A stretch of DNA of 64,000 nt from Caenorhabditis elegans (taxonomy: Eukaryota > Nematoda > Chromadorea > Rhabditida > Rhabditidae). The notes under the pieces were generated by a model. The model saw only the letters and a program-made list of their open reading frames with translations, had not been told where the DNA came from and searched no databases. Shown one piece after another: positions 1 to 10,900 of this stretch. Made by a program: the position numbers and the translations under genes. The number at the start of each line of letters is the position of its first letter. Positions within the stretch are counted from its first letter, which is position 1. The DNA lies in assembly GCF_000002985.6 (NCBI RefSeq), contig NC_003283.11, forward strand, positions 19,593,501 through 19,657,500, given 5' to 3'.

Positions 1-83
1 CGGAAAAAGGCCATGTTTTTATCGAAGAAAATGTAAGGAAAAGTGGCGGGGTGATTTAGGACTAGTACTAAAAAAAAATTGTT

Positions 84-152
84 CCTGGCGGGGGTCGAAC
101 CCTGGTACTTTGTGCCAAAGCCAAACCTCTACCCACCTGAGCCACCGTGACC
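84..152 (-). repeat. tRNA-like module 1
   Basis: Read on the minus strand it has an A-box-like block (ggtggctcaggtgggtagag), about 24 bases where an anticodon arm should be but no stem forms, then a B box (ccagggttcgaccccc) followed by a T-run. A conserved head containing ccctgg(a) and caaaattt lies on the 5' side at about 155-215. The same architecture recurs in all modules below. Confidence 0.75.
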
Positions 153-544
153 GATTTTCAAAAATTTTGAAAAATGCATCCAGGGGTCAAATTTTGAGTT
201 GAACTTCAATTTTTTATAATTTTTTCCCTCGTAGCATTTTATAATATTCAACTCTTTAACCTTTTTTCTCACAATTTTTTCTGTGGGTTTGAACTTGAAC
301 TTGTGTTTTTTGTTGTACTTTAGCCTAAGAAAATCTAATTCCCATATAATGCTCTGAAAATTGTTGACAGAGTACCTAATATAAATTGGTTAAACTTAAT
401 TTAATCTCTTGGCAGAGTTTGGCTCCGCAAGTTTCAGTTTTTCGGGTGGAGCAGGAAATTGTTGCAAACTTCGACAAAAAATCATTTTTTGTCAATAACT
501 GAGTGTTTATTTGAGTACAGCAAAACAAACAAAAAAGTTATACC

Positions 545-613
545 ACGGCGGGGATTGAACCTTCGACCTCCAGAGCCATAGCCAAGCCTCTACCCAACTG
601 AGCTACTTGTGCA
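545..613 (-). repeat. tRNA-like module 2
   Basis: B box cgaaggttcaatcccc; A-box block tagctcagttgggtagagg; the conserved head lies at about 615-670. Confidence 0.75.
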
Positions 614-1004
614 ATTTTCAAAATTTCGGAAAAAACGTCTCCAGGGGTCGAACTTCCAGCTGTTTTTGAATTTTCTATTTTCGTACACAAAATTTGACCC
701 GAAAACTGGACAATTTAGCAAATTTAGCACCAATTTCTATGAATTTTAAATTTAGATTGCTGGGAGGTCACCCTTCAATTTTTTCAGACTCACGTCATAT
801 TAGTATTTTGAGGCCAGGCACCACCCGCATGACCTGACCCAAATAAAAATGCATAAGAAATGAGCTGAAAATTGGCAAAATGCCAGTTTTTGACTATTTT
901 TAGAGCTAAATTTGAGGTGAAATTTCGAAAAAAAAAATCAAAGGGAGATTGTTTGCATGAAATTTAAAGTGTTATAGAGGTAAAACAAATCGATAAAAAG
1001 TTTC

Positions 1005-1077
1005 GGCTCCAGTGGGGGTCGAACCCCCGACCTTCTGAGCCAAAGGCAAGCATTTACCCAACTGAGCCACTGATGCA
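1005..1077 (-). repeat. tRNA-like module 3
   Basis: B box cgggggttcgaccccc can form a 5 bp T-arm; the A-box block is intact. Confidence 0.75.
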
Positions 1078-1305
1078 TTTTTTCAAAATTGCGGAAAAAT
1101 GTGTCCAGAGGTGGAATTTTGAGCTAAGATTGATTTCTCCAATAATTTTCACTAAAAAATTTTCAAACGACACTTTCTTTTCGTTTTTTCTAAATTCTAT
1201 CTAAAGTTTTAACAAAAAGAGGCAAACACTTTGAAATTCGAAATAAAAACGTTTCTATGGAAATAAAGTGAATATTACTCTCGGAACAATGCAAACAAAA
1301 TGATT

Positions 1306-1376
1306 ACCCCAGTGGGAATCGAACCCCGACCTTCTGCGCCATAGCCAAACCTCTACCCAACTGAGCCACAGCGACC
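1306..1376 (-). repeat. tRNA-like module 4
   Basis: B box cggggttcgattccc; the conserved head is seen at about 1380-1430. Confidence 0.75.
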
Positions 1377-1913
1377 CGTCTACAAATTTGCAGAAAACGG
1401 GCTCCAGGGGTCAAATTTCAAGCTAAGCGTGATTTTTTACACCAACAACCTCCTATAGTGACCACAAATCGCAAGAAAAACTCAATGAATTTTAAAGTAT
1501 CGTATTATCCCTCTCGCCGGAGCTCGCGGAGCCCACCCCGGTCATTGTCCAGAAATAATCGTCCGTTTTATTCTCAAAATCTCCTCATTTTCCTCCTTCA
1601 TCCTTTCCGTCAACTCTTGTGCATTTCCAATAATTAAAAACGGCTGGGCTTTTCCCCACGGAGCTCCGCCGCCGAGCAACTCCAAACAGCTCAAACTCCG
1701 CCCACTTTCCAGCTCACTGAGCCTCTCCCTGAGCTCTCTCCTCTTCTCAACTGAGTCTTTTCAGCTGGAAATAGCGAGATTTTCAGCCGATTTTTGTCTT
1801 GGTTACCAAGCCGACCACACTAATCTTGTTATCTCTATGTCCCCTGACATTTCCCTTTGAGCAAAAAAAACATTTGTGAGCCGCCCGTGAGCCTGTGAGC
1901 ACAAGAAAAACAA

Positions 1914-4900
1914 ATGCAAAAGCTCCAGGCGATTATTTTCGGGTTCTGTTTCAATTCTGACGCCAAAATTCTCATTGACGAAGGTAAATCTCTCAATTTT
2001 CGGTTTATCTAATTGTTTTCCTCAGAAAAATTGCTAAAACAAGGAAAGCTTAGTTTTAAATTTTTGGTCTCATCAAATAAAAAATTTTACCCCACCGGGG
2101 GTCGAACCCGTGACCTTCTGCGTCATAGCCAAACCTCTACCCACCTGAGCCATCGGCGCACTTTTTTTGAATATGCTGAAAAATGTGTCTCAGGGTCAAA
2201 TTTTGAGCTGGGCCTGATTTTTTGAATACTTTCAGTGAAAAAATCATTTCAAAACGCTTAAATTTGCGCTGACACCATTTTTTATCGGTGGCTACATGGA
2301 ATTGAAGGAAAATCCTTTCATATCTGAGAAATTATAATACCGAAACACAACTAACAAAAATGTTTTACCACAGCGGGATCGAACCCGCGACCTTCTGCGC
2401 CATAGCCGAACCTCTACCCACCTGAGCCACCGCCGCCAAATTTTCAAAATTCAGAAAAAAAAAGAGTTTAGGAGTCAAATTTTAAGCTGAGTTCAAATTT
2501 TTGACTTATTTACTTCAAAAAATATGCCAAAACTTTTTTTTAACTCGAATTTTAGAGTTTCTGAAAAATGTTGACTTTTGCAGTGAATTTTTAGGGTTTT
2601 TTTCCGTTTTTTTTTCAAATGTCCTGGGAATTTTCAGTAAGTGAGTGACTAGTACATTACAAAAATTCAAACATTTCCGACATATTACTCAAATATTCTC
2701 CCCCTCCGCGAAGATCTCAAAGAACACGAGAAGGGGTGTCTGGGGAATATTTTCGGGTGGATTTTATTGACAAGGGGTTCCGAAAAATGCTACAAAGTTT
2801 GTATGTTGAGAGAATAAAAAAATTGAACACGAAAATAAAAACAAAATTTGGCTTTTTTTTTTGGAAAAAATTTTTCTGAAATTTTGAAAAATAATTTTTT
2901 TTCTGAAAATTCCCAAAGATCTTAAAATCTTAAATTATACAGATGATCGATATGTAAACGGTGGTGTCCGTTTTGACAATGACGTCATCGAGGAGGGCAC
3001 CGCATCGGGTGCAGCTTCTGGCGGCGTTGGGACTCCGAAGAAGATCGCCGGGTTCCGGAGACGGCAGAGTGGCTATGGAATTGCGATTTCCAGGTGAGAA
3101 TTGGTGCTAAAATACTTGAAAATTCGGTTTCTACTCAAAATTTGAGTCCAGGAGGCAGTTTTTAGCAATTTGGAATTTTTGGACAAAAGTCTCAGCCGGT
3201 AAGAGGATTGACTATGGCGCAGAAGGTCGGGGGTTCGAACCCCACTGAGAGTGAAATTTTTTTTCGTGTTGATTGCAGCTTGTTTCTTGAAATTTTTATA
3301 AGAAAAATTAGAAAAATAGTTGATTTTCAAGATTTTATTATCAAATTTATTTTTAGAAATTAAATTCCCTGGTTTTCCAGATTCAAAAACTAAAAATTAA
3401 CTTTAAAATCTGATTCTACACAAAATTTAGACCAAAGATCAGTTTTCCAGCAAATGTTAACTTTTGGCAAAATGGCTCAGTCGGGTAGAGGTTTAGGTGT
3501 GGCCCAGAAGGTCATGGGTTCAATCCCCACTGCTGGCAAATTTTTTTGTTTCAAATTTTCCATGACGTCATGAACATAAGAACATTTTTCCATCTCGTTT
3601 TTCGGTGAGTTTTAGCGTTTCAGCTCCGCTGAGCACAAACATTCATATTAATGCATGCGTTCTGCACTTTTTGTTCGCTCATATTTTTTGGCTATATGAC
3701 GATAGTAAAGCTGAGTCAGATAAGAGCCCTTAGCATTGAGAAAATTATAGTTCTCTGATTTTTTCTTCGTACTTCTGTTTTTTTCGTCACACATTTTAGG
3801 TGTAAAATCAGAAAAATAGATTATGAGAGATATGAATGGTTAGATTCTGCTATTATAATGCTATAGAAAACAAGAAAAAAAATTTTGACCGCAATGGGGT
3901 TCGAACCCCTGACCTTCTACGCCACTATCTAGCCATTACCCACCTGAGCCATTTGCACAAAAATACAATTTTTTGAAAAATGTCAGACAGACTCAAATTT
4001 TTCGTAGAATACGATTTTGACATCGAGTTTTATTTTTTTAACCTAAAATGTTTAATATTTTAGTGAAAATCGACAATTTTAAGCCTAAACTCTTGAAAAT
4101 CGCTTTAAAAAAAGGTTTATCTGCTGGCAATATCATAAACCGAATCAAATGAGCGTTAAAAAAACTAAACAAAAAAATTTCGCCCCGCCGGGGATCAAAC
4201 CCCTGACCTTCTGCGCCGCAGCCAAACCTCTACCCACCTGAGCCACTGTGACCAATTTTTCAATATTGCGAAAAAAGTCTCCCAGACTTGAATTTTGAGT
4301 CGAATTTGGATTTTCATGTCAAAATACTCCAAATATTGAGCGGGAGCGTATAAATTATGGTCCTTTGGGTGTGATTAGCATCTCAAAAGTGGGGGAGAAA
4401 CTTCTTCATTTCCTCATTCAACTTTTTTTGGCTCTTTTGGCTTCTGTGCGTATTTTTGCCCTTTGAAGCGTTTCCGATTGAAATTTCCGCAGACGAATTG
4501 TTCCAAGAAATGCATTTTTCAATTTTTCGGTAGGATTAAGAGCTCCAGCTCCAGCCCCGGCTCCAAAATTCGAAATTTGAGATTCATGAGAAATTTGGAA
4601 AGCGGTGGAGTTTTGTTGCAAGAATTTGAGAAAAAAAGTATTATTAATATAATAATCTACACCAAAAAAATGCAAAATTTATTCGAAATTCCGATGGTTT
4701 TTAGGTGATTTTTTTTGGAATTTCGACAAAAAAAACTTCCAAAAAACTTGTGGTTCCTCAAGAAAAAAGATAATTTGATCTAATGTGAGCAAAACAAAAA
4801 AACTGGACCACGGCGGGGGTCGAACCCTTGACCTTCAGAGCCGAAGCCAAGCCTGTACCCAACTGAGCCACTGGTGCGCTTTTTCAAATTTTCGGTAAAA

Positions 4901-7900
4901 AGAGAGTGGAGGTCAAATTTCGAGCCAAACTCAGTTTTTAATCTAATTCAGATTTTTATAAGTTTGTGACGATTTTTTTCAATAAAAATTTATTTACAAA
5001 ATAATTCCCCTCGAAATTTGCAATTTTGTTAAAATTTATACTTCTCAATTTTCAAAAACAACCACTAATTCTAAAAAAAGAAAACAGAAACAATTTTCCA
5101 CAGCGGGGGTCGAACCCCTGACCTTCTGCGCCCCAGCCAAACCTCTAACCAGCTGAGCCACCGCTACCCATTTTCAAAACTGCGAAAAAAAATGCTCCAG
5201 GGGTAGAATTTCAAGCTGAATTCGAATTTTTAGTTAAAAATTCATATAATTTGACCGTTCACCTTGTGAGAAATTCGAAAAAAAAAACCAAAATAAATTT
5301 TCTCCACATTTTCCCCCGTAACTTCTCTATTACTCTCTCTCTCTCTCCCATCACAAAAAGCCATCAGTGCTACCTGTGTGCTCCGCCCATTTTTTGCGCG
5401 GCTCCCTCTCGAGCACAACACTCACACCTTTCGGCTCTCACAGCTCCAAAAAATCTGAGCAATTCGTCTAAAAATGCCACGAAATTCGCTATTTCACTCG
5501 TTCGGCCACAGTATTCCCAGCGTTATTTTTCCGTGGTTCTGCCTGAGAAGAGATTTGGTAAAAATTCTGTAAGTTTTTGGGAGAAATTCTGGAATTTTTG
5601 AGGGGTTGGTTACCATGGAGACCCCTGGCATCAAAGTTGAGAAAATTCACGGAATCGTGAGAAAATTCACCATTTTTGCTTCAAATTCGATCATAGAGCA
5701 TTTTCTGAAAAAATTAAACTTTTCGGCAAAGTGGCTCAGCCGGGAAGCGGTTTGGCTTTGGCGCAGAAGGTCAGGGGTTCGACCCCAGGTGCGGGCTAAA
5801 ATTTTTGTTTGGCATATTTTTGATAGTAAATGCAATTTTATTTGTGGCCTACTCAATTTTTCAGTTTTTTAAATATAAATTTTGAATCTGAAAGTTCTGA
5901 AACAGTGGAAAATTTTGATAATCTAGTGAAAGTTTGCATAATCACAACCTTACAAATCTGACTTCTATTCGAAATTTGAACCTGGGTCACATTTTTCAAC
6001 AAATTTGAAAAATAGTCGCGTTGGCTCAGTCGGGTAGAGGTTTGACTGTGGTGCAGAGGGTCAGGGGTTCGACTCCCCGCTGCGGGCAAAAATTTTTATC
6101 TTGTGTTTTTTACTGTGTCGTTATGTTTTCCACACAGAAAAAGTCCAAAAACTTCCGCTTTTTGAACTTTTGTTTCAATTTTCCACTCGAAACCGAATTT
6201 TCTCAAGTTTTACAACCTCTAAAATTTCTCGGCGCTCTCCAAATTTCGCACACACACTCTCTGATTTGGCTCAGTAATTACATTTCTGATCTATTTCCCG
6301 CCTCAGCTTCCCCCCCCCCCCCATGTAAAGTGTCATTCGCAAGAAATTTGATAAAAACCGAGGAGGAGGCAGAATTCTCATCTCGCCCCTATTTTTATTC
6401 ACGGCTATAGAATATTTGAATGTGTGTCAATGCTGACTGAAGTGGCGCTAACTGATCCGGAGCTTAATGTTTTCTATTATCCACATGAATGGCGGTAATC
6501 TCTTATCTAATCACGTTTTTTCAGTTTTTTTTTCCCGGGAAAATATGACGAAAATTGCAGATTTTTGTCTTTTTTTCGGGAAAAATAACAAAAATCCGAC
6601 AAAAAATGAGTAGAATAAATATTCGCTTACACCGCAATAAAAAATTTTGCCCACAGCGGGGATTGAACCCACGACCCCTGTGCTGTAGCACTACCTCTAC
6701 CCACCTGAGCCACTGCGACACATTTTCAAATTTGCGGAAAAATGATCCCTGGGGTCAAATTTTAGGAAAAACCTGATTTTTCGATCAAATTGCATGTTAA
6801 ATTTATCGAATTTTCCAAAATTTTAACTCAAAATTCACAAAAAAAATTCGAATTTTTCGCACGTTCAAAGGAAACAACTCAGATATTACAATGAAAAAAC
6901 GAAACAAAAAATATTGGCCACATCGGGGGTCGAACCCCGGCCCTTCTGCGTCACAGCCCAACCTCTACCCACCTGAGCCACCGCTACCCATTTTTAAAAT
7001 TGCGGAAAAGTGTGCCCAAAGGATAAATTTTGAGCTGATTTCGAATTTTCTAAAATTTCGTCTCTAGCATGATCCCAAATCCACAAAAAATGTAATTTTT
7101 TTTCGACTTCAGCTGCTTCTGCTCATTGAGCCCCAAATATTTCCCAATAAAGTCAAAAATAAAATCAAAATACAAATCAATATATATTCCGTGTGCTCGT
7201 CGTCTCAATTTCTAATGAGACATATGAAATTGTACCCCTCTCAGTCACCACCACCGCCGTCAAAAATAGGCGGAGCCTCCGAAAATCAGAATTTTTTTGT
7301 GTTGTTGGCTCTCGCGGCGGAGCACACGAAAACATCTGGTCATTTTTTGTGATATGTTTTCGGAGAAAATTGACTTTTCTCAAAAGTTCAATCTATCATT
7401 TTATTTTGTTGCCGGAATTATTTGATACTTTTTTTTCGAAGAAATTTTCGAAGAAACTTTCAAAGAAAATCATGAGGATTTTCACTAGAAAAACCATCGT
7501 CGACACGATTTTCTTCTTTTTTGAGTGAGTTGGCTTAAAATGGAATTTTTTCTGCAAAAAAAAATTTTTTTTTTAATATTTTCGGTTAAAACTTCAAATT
7601 GCTCTAACTCCGCCCACTTTTGAGATTTTCGAAAAAATTGTTGCTTAAAATGTTTAAAATTTCTATTTTAATCTAATATAGTAGTTTAAAAAAATTTAGT
7701 ATGAGAATCTAAACAATTGTGGAATTTTTCGTGAAGGAACCCATAAAAAAATGTTCAAAATAAAAAGGTTTGGTCTATTTTTCAAAATTATGTAACTTAG
7801 TCAAATTTCGAGATAACCAGGTGATTTTTACTGTCAAATGTGCACAATATTAAGCTTAACACAAAACAGTAAAATATGTTATAGTTTATTCAAAACACAA

Positions 7901-10900
7901 ACAAAAATTCAGGGCTTTTCGCGTAGGGACCCAAAACTAAAATTTTTCGAAAAAAAATTTTGGGCTCAAACTTCAAACTTTTGTAACTCTGCCAGTTTTT
8001 TAGACTTTTGAGTGATTTTTAATTCAAAATGTGAGCAAACTTATGTTTAATACATAAATTATTGTTTTAAAAAGTTTGTTGAAAATGTACAATTTTTCGG
8101 GGCTTGTAGACCCAAAAATTATTTTTTTAAATTATTTTTGGATCCAAAATTCAATTCTTTGTAACTCTGTCAGTTTTTAAGATTTTCGAGTGTTTGAAAG
8201 TTTGGAATGTATGTAAAAAATAATATTTTATCAAAATTTCAAAAAATTGGTAATGCGCAAATTTTCAATTTTCAAAATTATAGGTCAACTTTGGCTCCAA
8301 AATTTTTTTTTTCAATTTTCCAACTTTTTCTATTTCAGTGACAGCACGGCCAAAATGCGATGCCGCCTACGCAAGCAGCTTTTTATCCGAAGAAATAAGG
8401 TACGGTTTCTTAAAATTTTTTTGGAAAGATTGGAAAATTTTTGACACCAAAAACCACATATTTTCTCATGACGTCTGGGCTCCAAAATGTGTGAGAAAAT
8501 GGAGCAAAAGAAATATTTGGAAAAATTGGATTTGTGACAACTGCACCTGCCTAGCAACCAAGCACTGACAACATTCGTCATGTGATTTGCGATTAGGGGA
8601 ATATTTTTGAGAAAAAACATTTTGTCCAAAAAAAAAATTTTTTTTTTGAATTTTTTTTTTTGAATTTTTTTTGAACTTTCCAAAAATTGTTCTAAATTTT
8701 ACAGTTAACAATTTAAGTATTATTTAGGTATGCGACATATCCTTATTCCTTGCGGTACTCGGCCTCCTATTGGTAATAATCGACTCTGAACTTACGGCTC
8801 TCTCCAGCTCAACCGGTATAACTAAGGTAGGGTGTAACTTTAAAATCTGATGAGATATTAGATTTTTGTAAAAAGTATCTTGTATAAAATAAAATGCAGA
8901 TAATTTTGTTAGTTGAAAACCTTTTGATAGTATTCACATGGCCGGAGTTATAGGAGCTTCAAGCTGAACTTTAAAAAAAATTTTGAAAAAAAAAACTTCA
9001 AACCTCTGTAACTTTAAAACCACAACAGCTATTAAAAAATTTTCAACTAGGAAAATTATCACCAAATCTTACTCTACAGGACTCTCCCATCTCAATAATC
9101 TTACGCTCGGCATGTGTTGTATCAACATTCTTCCTTATCTGCTGTCTCATCAATTATCACGCAATCGAGGTGAAAATAGCACTGATAGATAGTGGAGCCG
9201 ATGATTGGAGGGTGGCGTTCAGTACTGATCGATTTATTAAAATGTTGATCGAAGTTTGTGTTTGCATGATATGCCCGTTTCCAGGTGAGGATTTGATTTT
9301 TTTATAAAAATTTGGTGCTGACGGTGTGCGCCGTGAAAGTTTAAGCATTTTGTTAATTGGAAGTTTTTTGATATCTCCATTCTCCCCGGAGTTATGGCAG
9401 GTCAAAGTTTGGAGAAGAGAGAGTGTGATGGAGGGGGAGAGTGCAGAGATGCGCGCCACCCTGTGTCTCTCCCCCTTCCACACTATATCGCCGCCTCGTC
9501 TTCAAACGCCTGTATATCCTTAACGGTGAGAGATATCGAAAAACTTCCAACTGGTGAAATGGTCAGCGCAAAATTCTACGTCGAAAAATTTAACAGTTTC
9601 GCTCAGGAACTTTTTGCGTCCGGCTCATGGAACTGTCGAGAAACGCTTCAAATGTTTAAAAACTTTGTGTCAAATTCTAATAGAGCACAAAATTCTGAGC
9701 ATTTCACTAGTTGAAAGTTTTTCAATACCTCTTTTCGCTGCAGAGATAGACGCGTTTCAAATTTGGAGGCGAGAGACTGTGGTGGAGAGGGAGAGTGCAT
9801 GCGCGCCACCCTACGTCTCTCCCTCCTCCACACTATATCGTTGCCTATACTTCAAACGCCTGTATCTCTTGAACAGTGAGAGATATCAAAAAACTTCCAA
9901 CTGGTGAAATGATCAGCGCAAAATTCTACGTCGAGCACATTTAGTGTTTCTGCTCAAAAATCTCTGGCGACCTTCTCTTGGAAATGTTAGAGTAGAGTGT
10001 AAATTTTTTAAAATGTTGTGTCAAATTCTTAGAGACCACAAAAGTTTAAGCATTTTGTTAATTGAAAATGTTTTGATATCTTTATCCGCTGCAGAGATAG
10101 ACACGTTTAAAGTTTGGTAGCGAGAGAGTGTGGTGGAGGGGAGAGCGCAGCCACACATCTTGCGTCTCTCCCCCTTCCACCCTATATTGCCACCTCGTCT
10201 TCAAACTCCTGTATCTCCCTGACGGTTAGAGATATCAAAAAATTTCCAACTGAAGAAATGATCAGCGCACAATTTTACATTCAACATCTTGCTTTGTTTT
10301 CAGAAATCTTCTCCGACGGGCTCATGAAAATGCCGTACATCAACGCGGACACCCGGCAGGTCAAAATGCGAGATGTCCCGATTGACGTGCTCCTATCAGT
10401 TCCAATGTTCCTCAGATCCTACCTCGTCTGTCGATTCATGGTTTTACACAGCAAACAGTTTCAGGTCCGGTGAAACTTAAAAACGGAAAAATCTGAACTT
10501 TCGAGTTTTCAGGACGCCGCCACCCGGTCCATCGCAGCACTGAACCGGATTTCCATGGATTTTCGATTCGTGATCAAGACCATGATGGCTGATCATCCAT
10601 TGAGGGTCCTGATCGTGTTCACACTGTCATACTGGATGTGCATGTCGTGGATGTTCACCCAATGCGAGCGGTAAGTCCCCTTGAAGCCGAGATTAAGCTG
10701 AAAATTTTGGAAATTTCTAGATACGACGGCCAACTGGAAGTGGAGCACTACTACCTCAACTCGATGTGGTTCATAATGGTCACATTCATGTCTATCGGCT
10801 ACGGAGATATCGTCCCGAACACTTATTGTGGACGGTGTTTATCTATTACTACTGGAATTGTGGTAGGCTTTCTAGAGTTTGGGCCAAAAAAAGTGCAAAA

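Larger units (their letters stand above)
1..1913. other. 5' flank of kcnl-1-like gene
   Basis: No coding exon is visible here. Four minus-strand tRNA-like repeats lie at 84-152, 545-613, 1005-1077 and 1306-1376. From about 1510 to 1860 the sequence becomes GC-richer with CTC/GAGCTC-rich runs (for example around 1735-1750). This is unlike the surrounding AT-rich DNA and is the best candidate promoter region for the exon starting at 1914. Additional upstream exons or isoforms outside the window cannot be excluded. Confidence 0.5.

Noticed and set aside
9394..9907. ORFs with RECDGGGE / VERESACAPP-type peptides, also at 13110, 17638, 36106, 57934, 59539, 60462 and 62388
   Set aside because: They coincide exactly with GC-hairpin palindromes and read the hairpin arms.
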